A stretch of 64,000 nucleotides of DNA, taken from NCBI RefSeq assembly GCF_963855985.1, contig NC_087110.1, forward strand, positions 5,075,001-5,139,000, written 5' to 3'. Shown piece by piece: positions 10,803 to 21,560 of this stretch. Source of the stretch: Ostrinia nubilalis (lineage: Eukaryota > Arthropoda > Insecta > Lepidoptera > Crambidae). Each line of letters opens with the position of its first letter. Within the stretch, counting starts at the first letter, position 1. Position numbers and translations under genes: made by a program. The notes below the pieces were generated by a model that was not told where the DNA came from, made no database searches, and saw only the letters and a list, made by a program, of their open reading frames with translations.

Positions 10803-11100
10803 ATCATCGTCATAAGGTCACTTAATGTCCACTGATGGAGCACGACCCTCTGCAATTTACCAGAGGCAAATGGAAAATTTGGAATGGAATGTGATAGATG
10901 CAGGCGGCTACCAACCAGTCATTCTGGAAATCATTGAGAGAGGCCTATGTTCAACAGTGGACGTCCTGTGGCTGGAATGATGATGATGATGATGAAATGG
11001 AAAATTTGGCCTACACTTCCCACGCTAGCCAGAGCCTGCTGATGGTTAGCGAGGCTTGATGTTCGCATATTTACCCCTTAGTTGCCTTTCACGACATCTG
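10803..11100 (+). repeat. Dispersed repeat X, interrupted by an RTE tail
   Basis: Reads from about 10803 through GGAGCACGACC and AGAGGCAAATGGAAAATTTGG, is interrupted at 10883-10994, then resumes at 10995 with the same AAATGGAAAATTTGG and continues CCTACACTTCCCACGC to TTTACCCCTTAGTTGCC. Other copies: 36108-36240 and 63740-63880 (plus), 22265-22345 and 53645-53735 (minus). Its class is unknown to me. Confidence 0.7.
10883..10994 (+). mobile_element. RTE-A LINE tail nested in repeat X
   Basis: 112-bp 5'-truncated coding end plus (GAT)n, flanked by a perfect 15-bp target duplication AAATGGAAAATTTGG (10868-10882 and 10995-11009). The nesting shows repeat X was present first. Confidence 0.93.
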
Positions 11101-11719
11101 ACTGACCATTTACCGTAAATCGCATTATTAATTGTAATAGAATTTGGCGAAATTTCTTTAAAATACACTTTGTTATTTTACTTTATTTCTCTTCTCCACG
11201 ATCAATGTTCCTTCAGTTTTCTTTATTGCTTCAGATCTTATCACTTTTGTTACTGTTTCTGTAACAGTTTTTCTCCGACAAAGTTAAAACAGTGCAGTAG
11301 ATAAAGATTAACTGATAACCTTTAGGTTTAAACTTTAGATTTAGGAACTCTGTTCGTATTAGCTTCAGCTTTTAGTATCTATTTGTGTTTTATAGAGTTT
11401 CGTCCTTTTATCAGCGTGAAATTTTTACGGTTTACATTTTTTTAAAGTGAGTTTTTGTTGATTTGTTTTTGAGTAATTACCTATGATGTTATAAAAAATA
11501 GTATTGTAATGGGATTAAGTTCGTTATTGATTTTAATGTTTTATTGCTATTTAATTTATTAACAGAATGCATATTTGCATAATTCACAATATGGCGACAA
11601 TGGCCTAACGGTGTCGGTATCGGTCTCGCCGATTCGAGATTCAAGGAACAAGCATAATATTTAGCTTAACTAGAGAAGTTAAAAGGTCTACATAATTTAT
11701 TAACGAATTGAATTTGGTC
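11101..11719. other. Intergenic stretch, nothing secure
   Basis: AT-rich. A possible tRNA-like segment GGCCTAACGGTGTCGG...GATTCGAGATTC lies at about 11600-11645, but boxes are poorly matched. Confidence 0.4.
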
Positions 11720-11727
11720 AATCATGG

Positions 11728-11806
11728 GCACATCATCATCATCATCATTTCAGCCATAGGACGTCCACTGCTGAACATAGACCTCCCCCAATGCTTTCCA
11801 CTTGTT
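11728..11806 (-). mobile_element. RTE-A LINE tail, very short
   Basis: (ATC)n then the TTTCAGCCATAGGACGTCC block and CCCCCAATGCTTTCCA; about 79 bp. A probable 8-bp target duplication AATCATGG flanks it (11720-11727 and 11807-11814). Confidence 0.85.
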
Positions 11807-11814
11807 AATCATGG

Positions 11815-12235
11815 TCTGCTTGTATTGTAACCCTAACCGCTGTATATTTTTTGCCGAACCCCGGTCTTATATCAAGAATATTAAAAGTAGATGATAAAGA
11901 TTAAACATTTTGGCACAATAAAGCCGCCTATTAAGCCGCAGTCTCCAAGTTTGACCCACCATAATTCCTGCTGGCCGTTAACTTAATATACTGCGCTGTG
12001 CACACTTTAGAACAGAGTTATGTTCAGTAGGCCCTAATGAACCACAGGAGGTCACGGTAGTTTTAAAGAAAAACATAGATTAGAATAGAAAGCTCTAGTA
12101 TTTTGTTAGTACAAAAATAAATGAACCTAAGAAAGTACCCTACTCTACAGAGCCAGTCGCATCAACTGATGACTATTTATAGTGAACCCACTCTCCCATA
12201 CACTCTAACACAATTATTTAATTTTGGGAAATCGT
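11815..12235. other. Intergenic stretch, nothing recognised
   Basis: No frame, repeat boundary or RNA gene identified. Confidence 0.4.
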
Positions 12236-12395
12236 TTGTTCGTTTAAGCTAAATGACGTCCACTGCTGGACAAATGCCTCCCCCAAGGATTTCCACGATG
12301 ACCGGTCCGGTGCTGCCCATATCCAGGTACTTCCCGCAACCTTCACCAAATCGTCGGTTTACCTAGGTGGGAGGCCTGCCCACAGTACATCACGA
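12236..12395 (-). mobile_element. RTE-B LINE 3' tail
   Basis: Begins GTTTGTTCG (complement of the GAACGAAC tail), then GACGTCCACTGCTGGACAAA, CCCCAAGGATTTCCACG and CACCTAGG.GGGAGGCCTGCCCAC, the complement of the RTE-B coding end. Truncated inside the C-terminus. Confidence 0.85.
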
Positions 12396-12680
12396 AGTTT
12401 GGACAATATAAATTACTAATATCCTTCACAAAAATAAATGTATGATTCTTAGAATGGGATTATCTTTGAGTGTTCTTAAGATAGTTTTATGAATTAGAAT
12501 ATTCTTTTTCATTTACTAGATTACGAAAATTATCTACTATGAAGGATAAATTATCTTGTGTTGTAAAGCGAATGTGGACTGAGCCTGTTATTCCTTCGTA
12601 CATTGTGTTAAGGAGCAGTGCACATTATAGCTATCGGCGGTGCCGCTAGAGAGAGTGAACTAAGTTATTTCACTGTTTGT

Positions 12681-12710
12681 ACCTCAGATCATAGAAATAT
12701 GATCTGAGGT
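12681..12710. repeat. 13-bp-arm hairpin
   Basis: ACCTCAGATCATA / TATGATCTGAGGT separated by GAAA form a perfect inverted repeat. Probably the centre or end of a small MITE; outer boundaries were not found. Confidence 0.7.
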
Positions 12711-12881
12711 TTGTACTAATTAAAACTGATAGTTGGCACTCTGGACTACGAATTTTTACTACTTTATCATTTTTGGAAACTTCAAACTTGAAGACAAGTT
12801 CGGACTTCTAGACAGTGATATGATATTCACTATTAGTCGTATAAAATCGAATTTATCTACTGTTTTGCACATAATTTAGAG

Positions 12882-13107
12882 CAGGGTTTCCCATTTTTAT
12901 TTGCCAAGGAACCCTAATTGATTATACTTTTCCTAGCGGAACCCCCGTACTACTCCGCCCGCACGCCCTGCCCCTCCCTTGTGCGTAAACAAGTCGGTGC
13001 GAGTGAACAACGTCGGTCACGAAACGTGGGATAATATTTTTTACGGAACCCTTGCGGCCTTTCCACGGAACCCCAGGGTTCCGCGGACCACCTTTCGGGA
13101 ACCGCTG
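12882..13107. mobile_element. Non-autonomous hAT-type MITE (226 bp)
   Basis: Termini CAGGGTTTCCC and GGGAACCGCTG are imperfect inverted repeats of the hAT type, flanked by a perfect 8-bp duplication ATTTAGAG (12874-12881 and 13108-13115). GGAACCC motifs recur inside on both strands. GC-rich centre, non-coding. Confidence 0.92.
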
Positions 13108-13115
13108 ATTTAGAG

Positions 13116-13699
13116 ACATGGCAAAGTAATCATGTACTCAAATGTAATACATACTTAGTATTAAAATATGGTAAAAACCATAATTATCTTAATAGAGTAG
13201 AGGTTACATAGTATTGTAAAAACCTACGCTTTAATCGACTTAAAAAAGGAGGAGCTTCTATGTTCGACTGTATGTAGGTAAAGAGTGTGAGATTGTCTTA
13301 GGGTGGTAACATGAGCCAATGTGTGCTATTTTTAACGATCTTCGGACGTTCCTATAAAAAATATACTTTAGTATTTACTTTAACAATGTGTGAATTCAAA
13401 TTATTTAGGTTTAAATGCCTTATTCTCAGAAGAACAATACATTTATGTGGTATAGTTTACTTAAAATGAGATAAATATTAGATTTAATTTGTCTCTACCA
13501 ATTTGCCTCATATCACGAGCAAATTAATAGATACAAGATTAGCAGCAAAGCTGACCAATACAGCTAGCAGCTGCCACAAATTGATCAAAGCGCAGTACAC
13601 CGCAATCAGTGCGATTGTGATTGTGTTAACGAACTTATAACGGAATTAGAACGTCTCAGTACGATTATGATGGAGGTTGTTGTCTCAGGCCATGTCTTA
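13116..13699. other. Intergenic stretch, nothing recognised
   Basis: AT-rich with no supportable feature. Confidence 0.4.
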
Positions 13700-13811
13700 A
13701 ACTTTTACCTGGTAGTGGTAGAATTGTTGCCACCATATTTTGAACCTTATTGAGAAAACATAAGGTATCAACTAATGAAAAATATTTTTCTCTATACCAG
13801 TTAAAGGGTTA
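13700..13811 (+). repeat. Dispersed repeat (CCACCATATTTTGAACCTTA family)
   Basis: GCCACCATATTTTGAACCTTA, then AAAATATTTTTCTCTATA and CAGTTAAAGGGTTAA recur in the same order on the opposite strand at 31259-31340, so this is an interspersed repeat with two copies here. Class unknown. Confidence 0.65.
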
Positions 13812-14579
13812 AGATAGTGGAATCTGAGATACAGTCTCAGGATTATTTCCTGAGATCAGTCAGTTAAAGGTTAGAGTCTTTCACATTTGGAAAAGCTCTT
13901 GTCCACTTTAGGAAAGTTTCGATTTTTTATGCCTAAAATTAATAACGATATTTTGACCAGTTATTAGCTAAGAATAAATATAGAGGTGTATCATTTAGTC
14001 GTATTTTTAAAGCATTAAGCATGGCTTAGTAACTACAGTCAAGTATTTATTACATTGGAATCATTTCAGTGCTTTAATGACTTTTTAGCTATTTTCCGAA
14101 TTTTACACTTGATTATTAATTTTCAATTACCTTTGTTACGATTTTGTAACACCCTTGTAAAGTTACGCATGAAAAATATAATTTTCAGCCGTAATCAGTA
14201 CTGATGTAATATGTAATACATTATGAGCCGCCATATTAGGCCGGACGTGGTTCAATGAAGCGTTGTTAACCCCAGATGGCCCTAATGATAGCCGAGAAAC
14301 CTCCTCAGGATGATTTCCATTTAACTAGGTACATGTGTCTCTTGCACACGTTCTATAATGATGGCATGTGTGAGAGAGATGGGCTATTAATGAAAAAAAA
14401 ATTAATAGGTAAAAGGAAATGATGGATAGGTTCTAATTTAAAAAGTATTCGGTCTTAATAAGAAGTAGGTACTGAAATTGAACTTGAAATAAAAAAGAGA
14501 GTTTAAAATATTTTTTTTAATTGTTAGAGGAAATTCCTATTTTTAGTGCAAAGGCACCCTTCATTTATTCTGTACTTTA
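13812..14579. other. Intergenic stretch, nothing recognised
   Basis: AT-rich; no frames or repeat boundaries seen. Confidence 0.4.
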
Positions 14580-14690
14580 TGAAAACATTATATTATTACT
14601 ACTATTAAAAACTTTATTATCTACAAAAAATAGAAACACAAAAGGCGAACTTAATGTCATAAGGCATTCTCTACCAATTGATCTTTGGGC
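14580..14690 (-). mobile_element. LINE 3' UTR fragment
   Basis: On the minus strand it reads TGGTAGAGAATGCCTTATGA, then TTAAGTTCGCCTTTTGTG and a tail near AATAAAGTTTT. This resembles the 3' UTR of abundant lepidopteran LINEs, recalled rather than searched. Confidence 0.55.
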
Positions 14691-15543
14691 CTAACAGAAA
14701 AGAGTAGGCAAAACTGTATAATTCTTTTTTATAAAATACTAAATTATAATCTACAAAATATCACTCAGTCATAACATACGAGAATAAGCTTCAGTTCAAG
14801 CCTCAACTTATTCTTATATGGGAAAAAATTGCTTAAGAGTAAGGGTGCAAAAATTAACATAGAAGTACAAAGGTAACAAGATGCTAAAATATTCGTGCTA
14901 ACAAGGGACAAATTAAACCTAACCTTTTAACCCAAGTAGCTTAATCTAGCAAGACCTTCCAGAAACATCCGCCACTATTATAGGACCTCTTTAAAATAAT
15001 TCACTTTAAAAACATAGCCGACCCTTTTCAAACTATCTAAAACTGAGACGGTCAAGTTAGCAGTTTACTTTGAACTTTATTTCCAGCTGTTAAGGTTCAA
15101 CTCTTGGATGTGGAAGTAATGAAAGAAAGACCACATACAGCGAAGCAAATTGCTTTTAGACGACACATTGCATTAGAGAAAGTACAGTCGGAAGGAAAAA
15201 TGTGGTGCTAGTAACTTTGCACGCGTCTCTACTTGTTACACGAAAAAATATGCTCGTTGACACGACAAAAATGATTACATATCTGACTTTTTGTCGACTG
15301 AAAACATTGAGGAGTTTAGACAGTAATTTTTTTTTGTAATGAAGTATCTTCTGATTTACTTAGGTGTTAAGTACCTGCCTTTAAAAACTAGTAAGTAACT
15401 TTAGCTATTTATTTTCAATTATTATTAATTACAATAGAGACATATGTATTTATATGAAAGTCATAATACAAAACAAATAAATATTCTTTTCTTTCAAGAA
15501 CAGACGACAACTTGCTTGTTTTCAAGAAGTTACACATGTTTTA
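14691..15543. other. Intergenic stretch, nothing recognised
   Basis: AT-rich sequence, no supportable feature. Confidence 0.4.
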
Positions 15544-15668
15544 GGCCAAGTTACACCACCTAACTTGAACTGTGAGTTGGTAAGTATACTTATCCGATTT
15601 TTATTGTATAAAGTTTGACAGATTTTTAACGTTTGTTATAGTTAAAGTAAGATGGTGCAACCCAGCTT
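15544..15668. mobile_element. Family G MITE
   Basis: GGCCAAGTTACACCACCTAACTT at the left and AAAGTAAGATGGTGCAACCCAGC at the right are the inverted family ends; the core contains GACAGATTTTTAACGTTTGT. Confidence 0.65.
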
Positions 15669-16084
15669 TAGTAATCAAACAAATATAAAACAGCATCGAC
15701 ATAGTTTTACCACAGTATTTCTCGCAAAGATCGACAGAAGAGTGTACAAATAGATTATTTCCGACCCAGACTGTACAACCTATCCTTAGTGATCGTTCCT
15801 GTTACGGGTAATGTAGAAAAATGGCCGAATCGAGAACTGGCTAGTTTGCATTGAAATATTAGCCGGTCGAGACCAAAGTCGTGGTACGTACTGAATATTT
15901 AACTTTTTAATATGACTTATGATGTAGCAGTTGGTTGTTTTGATTGGCTCGATCGAAATTCGAAATTGACAAAGGTTACTGAGTTTCTTCCGCCACATCT
16001 CAGCATTTTCTTCATTCAGTACATAGGCCCTTTCCAGGGACTCCCAGGGCGTTTATATGTATACGTTCTAAATATATCTTGCCC

Positions 16085-16229
16085 TACCACCAATTCGGGC
16101 TGATGCTGAGAAGTGGCGCAATAAACTCATGCCCGTTTTCACCATCAATCCCTAATTTTTAAGTGACCCCTATGGTAACACATAACAGGAAATATGTTTT
16201 CATAGGGGTCACTTAAAAATTAGGGATTG
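16085..16229. repeat. 29-bp-arm perfect hairpin at a LINE 3' UTR fragment
   Basis: Bases 16146-16174 and 16201-16229 are perfect 29-bp inverted complements (from CAATCCCTAATTTTTAAG to ...CCCCTATG) around a 26-bp loop. Bases 16085-16150, read on the minus strand, resemble the LINE 3' UTR piece at 43562-43625 (CACTTAAAAATTAGG.ATTGG then GCATGAGTTT.TTGCGC). Confidence 0.8.
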
Positions 16230-16819
16230 GTCACCTTTGTCAGTCTTTGGTAGAACTTAAAAGCTAACCATAAGGATCAACTTTTGGTGCAATGTACAGG
16301 ACATTCCTAATAGTCGTTTACAATCCTTGTAATTGCCCTAATAATCAATAACTTTTTTGACAGTTAAAAAATAGTTCAGAGATTTATTTTTAGTACCCAT
16401 TTACTTCGCACAGGTTTCCCTTAAATTCGAAATTAGTTCCTTTATTTGAACACAAACTCGCTCCATTATGGTTTGTGTGCTATATTATGTGCTTATATAG
16501 GTTTAGGGCAATATTAGGTAATGTTATTATATGTACAGCGGTTACATGGGCGGTTGTTTCGGTTTATTACGTACTAATAGGACCGTTAACATATACAGGG
16601 TGCGCGCTGAAACCGAATCTCACGCGTTAAAACTATAATGGAAAGCAACAAAGGATGTGCTTAATTTTAATTTTGTAAGCAGGCTAATAAGAATTTTTGG
16701 GGTAAGAAAATTGTTAATAGATGGCGCTGTTTGTGGTTAAAAGAGGGGATTCAAGCGTTTTAGAATCTACATTGATTCAGAGTGACAGTAACAATCGGCA
16801 TCGGGGATACGTAACAGAA

Positions 16820-16938
16820 CTGACGACCTCATAAAGGTAGCAGGAAGGCGCTGGATGCAGACCGTACCAACTGGTCAATATGGAAATGATTGGGGGAGGC
16901 CTATGTTCAGTAAACGTCCTAACGCTGAAATGATGATG
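16820..16938 (+). mobile_element. RTE-A LINE 3' tail
   Basis: GACGACCTCATAAAGGTAGCAGG through GGGGGAGGCCTATGTTCAG and a short GATGATG tail. A small deletion removes part of the GCAGTGGACGTCC block. Confidence 0.85.
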
Positions 16939-18009
16939 GTAAGAAATATGTAGATACCTACTTAAGTAAGTATCTTAGTAGTGAAATTGTGTGATTTGTT
17001 GAACACTAGTTAAAAGCTACGATAAATCAATAATTCGTGTAACTTTTATTATTTAGGGGCTAACATTTTACGAAAATAGAGCATTTAAAATATTCTGTTA
17101 CAGCAGATATTTTTATTAAAATATACGGTTGCATCTAAAATGATGACATGTCGTATATTTTTACAGGAAATCCATCGTGATTGGTAAAATAAATAAAAAA
17201 TAACGACCGAAGCCGTATTTTTGGATAGGATCAGCTGCAAAAATGTTCTAATACGACAGTTCCTCGTATCTGGCAAAAAATGTCAAAACTAGTTTTGCAC
17301 GCGAACCAAATCTAACCGGATAGAGAGTGTGGCCACACGATGGCAAAATTCAGGATATCTATGAGTAGATATTTTATATCTGTTTCTTAAGATGATCTTA
17401 AAAGGATCTGGCTTCGATTCCCAGACTATCCAATAAATGAATATCTGGGCTAGGTTTTTATCTCTGCCTGTCTGATTTATCAAGCAAGATATAGCGTGGG
17501 CAGAACTACCTACTATTAGATAAACCGATAACTTTAAGCGAAGCCCCATGGTTGCAAATATACAGTATAAGTTTTGAAGATAAAACTCTCATGTAAATTA
17601 AGACTTTAAACTTTCTGCTTGTGAGCACAGCTGAAGTGATAGCCGAAACGTCAAGCTGCATAATAAAAAAATGTTCGACCCGTGTTTCTCTATTTTAATT
17701 GTCCTACTTCATCTATCGGGGCTGACTGCTCACTTATAATTAATTTATACTGGTTGATGATAATGTAGTTTTTTATTATTGTTTTTTGAAGACGTGTCCT
17801 ATAACGTGTCATATCCATGGTCACCCTACACCGTTATATTTTGACGAAACCCGACGCGATGGGAGTTCACGTGCGAACCAGATATGGACTGTCGCCCATC
17901 GATTTTTAGGACGCCATCGGAATGAAAATGTACTTCTATGGCTTTGCAAAATATTTATGTTTCAGCGATAGATATAGCACCAGAATTAACAATATTAAGC
18001 GTTTATTGC
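16939..18009. other. Intergenic stretch with a weak SINE-like B box
   Basis: GGCTTCGATTCCCAGAC at about 17409 resembles a tRNA B box, but no A box is evident. Another segment (GTGATAGCCGAAACGTCAAGCTG, about 17637) has the feel of a dispersed repeat, with no second copy in the window. Nothing else seen. Confidence 0.35.
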
Positions 18010-18190
18010 ATCGGAGGGAAGTCTAACCTTAACTTCGAACTCGTATGTTCTTCTGATTAATTTCGTTGCGGGTGCAATGACAGTTTAGCTTTCCCCCGGG
18101 ACAAACTTGACCTTCACTGGTTGGGTTTTCATGGCGGTTGAGCTGTAGATCCTGGCTACACAGGAGTTGCAGGGTGTGAACGAGAGGTGG
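18010..18190 (+). repeat. Dispersed repeat, inverted partner of 53219-53402
   Basis: About 180 bp (CTTAACTTCGAACTC.TATG, TTCTTCTGATTAA.TTCGTTGCGGGT, AACTTGACCTTCACTGGTTGG, ATCCTGGCTACACAGGAGTTG) recur in reverse complement at 53219-53402. The GC level suggests part of a coding region of an unidentified element. Confidence 0.75.
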
Positions 18191-18205
18191 GAGTTTCCCG
18201 TTAAA

Positions 18206-18335
18206 AGAGTTTACAGTTAACTCTTTTATAATGCGAACAGTTAGTGACTGAAACGCTGTCTGCTGCTGTCTTTTCTGAACACTATAATTCAGTCCATAAA
18301 GGTGAGAGTGAAAGGCATTTACAGGGCAGTATATG
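18206..18335 (+). mobile_element. LINE-K C-terminal fragment
   Basis: TCTTTTATAATGCGAACAG, CTGTCTGCTGCTGTCTTT and GGTGAGAGTGAAAGGCATTTACAGGGC match the coding end found at 3045 and 63014. Frame decayed. Confidence 0.75.
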
Positions 18336-19079
18336 GAAAGGTGTGAACGTTACTAAACTGTATCTCACTAATGCCCTTATAAAGTTCTAGCACCTATTTT
18401 TACAGCGAAAAGTATTTTAGTGCTTGTTGTATAGTCTCGGAGACGTGATTCAAAAAATCATTTTACTTCTATTCAAGCTAAAGTAGTTCCAATATTAATT
18501 ACTTTGAACGGCCTAGACGTAAAATCATAACACCCAAATCGATAGACAAAGCTATTTTTACGTTTAAGTGCATCAAAAGGCAGGACAGCACATCAAAATA
18601 AACATTTAATCTTAATCATTGTAATGCAGTCTACACATAAAAATCGTCGACCCGCGTGTGTCGTCAAAAGTCATAGAAAGTACAAGTCGTCGACATGATT
18701 CTTTTGAAATAAAGCCGAGTCACCAAGCCGCCGCGGCGCCGGGCTGTCGGGCTTGGTGTGTAGAGTCCTTTATAGACGCTATTGTAAACAAAAAATGAAT
18801 TGTCTTCTAAGCTATACGAAAATTCAGTAATGTCTGTCTCCTAGCCTTCAGGACTTCAACGCGAGGTGAACGAATCTTCTAGTGCCCACCTGTCATTATG
18901 TGACTTTCCAAGGTGACACTTGTGGAACGGAGCCCTAATGGATCTTCAAAGACCGGAGCCTAGTAACAATCGTGACTGTTTTAATTTCGACGTCGTTTCA
19001 CGGTCAATAAAGGTAAAAAAAGCTAAGGGAAGCGATTTTGGAATTACAGCAGACTGCCATGTTTATCTAGAGGGGGTTT
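18336..19079. other. Intergenic stretch, nothing recognised
   Basis: Contains a short GC-rich segment (GCCGCCGCGGCGCCGGGC, about 18729) without identifiable context. Confidence 0.4.
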
Positions 19080-19365
19080 ATTCAAAATAATAAGAAGGCG
19101 TAAGTAAATCTTTCTTTTAAGGTTTGCACGTCAAGATACACCATACATGAATGCGTGGTAAATTCAGTTAACTGCTCCTGAGTGCGAGTGAGTTTGTTGC
19201 GGCGCTTCTTCTCAGCACTTGCCAAATGTGGGTCTCGAAGCGCTTGTAGGGTAAAAAGATTATGAGACATGTAAAGGCTCCTCAAGAGCAAAATATTTGA
19301 CGATTTGTAAGCACTATATAAAATTTATACAAATAAAGAAATTTTGACTTTTTGACTTTTTTTTT
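19080..19365 (+). mobile_element. LINE 3' UTR with TTTTTGAC tail
   Basis: Reads GAGTTTGTTGCGGCGCTTCT, TCAGCACTTGCCAAATGTGG, GTAAAAAGATTATGAGACATG and ends TTTTGACTTTTTGACTTTTT. Shorter relatives lie at about 2670-2712, 41010-41090 and 43562-43625. Of a type typical for lepidopteran LINEs (inferred). Confidence 0.65.
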
Positions 19366-19633
19366 TACTGTCTACGCTTTTTACGGTAAGTATAGATAGA
19401 TTGAGATGGAAAAAACTTGGAAGAAAGTTTTAGTAGGTATAATGTAACTATTTGTCATTTGATTGGTTGAAGAAGAGGAATATAGAAATAAAGTAAGTAT
19501 AAATAACTTTACGAGTAATTTACGAGTATTTTGTTAGATTCACGAAAATTCATAATTTGTGCTGTTAATTCATATTGATTGCGTGACGCGTGATATTTTT
19601 TTTTACCAATAATACCATTAAACTTTACGTTTA
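19366..19633. other. Intergenic stretch, nothing recognised
   Basis: AT-rich, no supportable feature. Confidence 0.4.
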
Positions 19634-19709
19634 GCGATGTGGAAATCATTAGGGGAGGCATATGTTCAGCAGTGGACACCCTGTGGCTAAAATGACGATG
19701 ATGATGAAG
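19634..19709 (+). mobile_element. RTE-A LINE tail, very short
   Basis: GATGTGGAAATCATTAGGGG through GTTCAGCAGTGGACACCCTG and (GATGAT)n, about 76 bp. TACGTTT on both sides (about 19627 and 19715) may be a 7-bp target duplication. Confidence 0.85.
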
Positions 19710-20047
19710 CTCTACGTTTTATTTAACAAAAGCGTTTTTCAAGCAATAAAGAGCTAAGTTCTTATGCCTTTAAAACGCTAGCGGGAACGTTCTTACTCAG
19801 ACAGAAACTACAAGAATAAAATTGCAGTGAGGATTCCTTTTTTAATTCATTAAGAGCTTTCAATCCAAGAATTTAAATGCAAAAAAAGAAAGAAAGAAAG
19901 AAAAAACTTTCCATTAATAAAAAAGATCGATTCGTTGTTTGAATTGTTTGGTACTAAGAGGTTTTTTTATAAGTAATAGTTCTTTCTGGAAAATATTTTA
20001 TCTGTGAGCTAGCTGACCTGACGAACTTTGAACCGAATGTTTATCTA
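19710..20047. other. Intergenic stretch with AAGA microsatellite
   Basis: A short (AAAG)n run at about 19883-19904; otherwise nothing recognised. Confidence 0.4.
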
Positions 20048-20166
20048 TCTATACTTATAATAAATCTGTAGAGAGGTCAATTCTGTACATGAAATATATT
20101 TTCAAAATAACTATCAGGGGGTGATTAGTGATCGATACTGATGCCAAAAATGCAATCAGTAAAATT

Positions 20167-20211
<45 letters not shown>

Positions 20212-20558
20212 ATGTTCCTTATAGAAACAAAAACTACTTGACGGATTTTAACGAAACTTGGTACAATTATTCTTCGTACTCCTGGGCAGGTTATAGGATA
20301 CTTAGGAATTCCCACGGGCACGGGAATTAGCGGGAAAATCCTTTTGTATGAAAAATCTAAACTGCTTAAGTTAGACGTTCGAAATTTGGTATGCAGGTAC
20401 CTTAGTAAACTCGCTTAGTTACAACAGGATATTGCAAAATTCCCACGGGAACGGGAGTTAGCGGGAAAAAACATTTGTATGAAAAAATCTAAACCGCGTA
20501 AGATAGATGAAGGGGGTAAAACGGGATCCACGCGTACGAAGTCGCGGGCGGCCGCTAG
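20048..20558 (+). mobile_element. Non-autonomous Helitron-type element (~510 bp)
   Basis: Starts near TCTATACTTATAATAAATCTG and ends CGCGTACGAAGTCGCGGGCG...GCTAG^T. It contains a (TGTC)n run at about 20168-20211 and an internal duplication of the motif TTCCCACGGG.ACGGGA.TTAGCGGG (about 20310 and 20440). Its distal part is nearly identical to 32715-32882. Confidence 0.8.
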
Positions 20559-20668
20559 TCAGAAATATTTATTTAGTCCAGCAATTCGGAGCCTAATCAA
20601 CACAAACAATATAATCTTTCCTCTTTATTATAATATTAGTTTAATATAGGACCCAAATCATACCTGTC

Positions 20669-20821
20669 ATTAATGCCCGTATTCACAAACATTACTATGA
20701 GATCTCACAGTGCGCATGGACGCACAGGGTAGCACATGAACCAACCACAGAGCTCTATTTGACGCTGTGCATTCGATTTGCTGCTTCACTTAAGCAAGCA
20801 TCGTTTGCGAATAAGGCGTAT
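20669..20821. mobile_element. Harbinger-type MITE
   Basis: Left end TAATGCCCGTATTCACAAAC and right GTTTGCGAATAAGGCG are imperfect inverted repeats matching the ends of the Harbinger element at 44982-46481. CCACAGAGCTCTATT.GACGCTGTGC and GCTGCTTCACTTAAGCAAGC also occur at 53768-53878. Confidence 0.7.
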
Positions 20822-21212
20822 GTGTTCAATACACAAGAAGATTTGTCAAAAACAGCAAACTGAATTTTCCTTATTTGTCCGAATACACCCATATAAAAAT
20901 TCAAATCCGAAATCCGAATTCATAGCTCACAAAACCGTAACACGATTGTATAACACCATCACAACAACACAATATACCAATAACAACAAAATAAAAGCTG
21001 CAACGAGCTTCTTCAAAATCCTTTTAAAATTTTCCGCCAAGACCCAAAGAGCTACTTCGCTCTGGCCAGATGTTCTCTATTTATAAACTTTGCTGTCGTA
21101 TTGTTAAGACTGCCGACTTGCGAACGGCAAACAGAAAATCTTTTTCAATAGCTTTCACTAATTGTCCGATGGTAAAGTGCTGGGTTCGTTTGCGCGAATA
21201 ACGCAGCGATTA
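20822..21212. other. Intergenic stretch, nothing recognised
   Basis: One 102-codon open frame (20778-21086) crosses the MITE border and has no motif; judged spurious. Confidence 0.45.
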
Positions 21213-21454
21213 TCTATACTAATATTGTAAAGTTCAAGAGTTTGTTTGCTTGAATGCGCTAATCTCAGGAACTACTGGTCCTATTTGAAAAAGTTTTTTT
21301 TTATTGGCTAGCCCATTTATCGAGGAAGGCTTTAGGGTATATTTAACATCACACCCTGCAGCCAATAGGAGCGGAGTAGTAATGAAAAATGTTACAAAAA
21401 CAGGAAATATTATTCAAACATTTTCACGCGTACGAAGTCGCGGACAGAAGCTAG
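21213..21454 (+). mobile_element. Non-autonomous Helitron-type element (242 bp)
   Basis: Starts TCTATACTAATATTGTAAAG, has CGCTAATCTCAGGAACTACTGG, CCAATAGGAGCGGAGTAGTAA and CACGCGTACGAAGTCGCGG, and ends AAGCTAG^T. The same internal order is found, interrupted, at 57392-58110. Confidence 0.85.
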
Positions 21455-21460
21455 TTTTAT

Positions 21461-21560
21461 AAATGAAAATGAAAAAAATGAAAATGAATGAAAAATGAAA
21501 ATGAAAATGTTTTATTTGATAAATAAAGTGGTTTAACAGGATATTTTGGAAACCATCCTT
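21461..21560 (-). mobile_element. Probable LINE 3' tail (CATTTT)n
   Basis: A (AAAATG)n run at 21464-21511 followed by TTTTATTTGATAAATAAAG would be, on the minus strand, a polyadenylation-like region and microsatellite tail of a LINE. The body upstream on that strand is not recognised. Confidence 0.45.

Noticed and set aside
20778..21086. 102-codon frame
   Set aside because: It starts inside a Harbinger-type MITE and has no motif or homologous structure.
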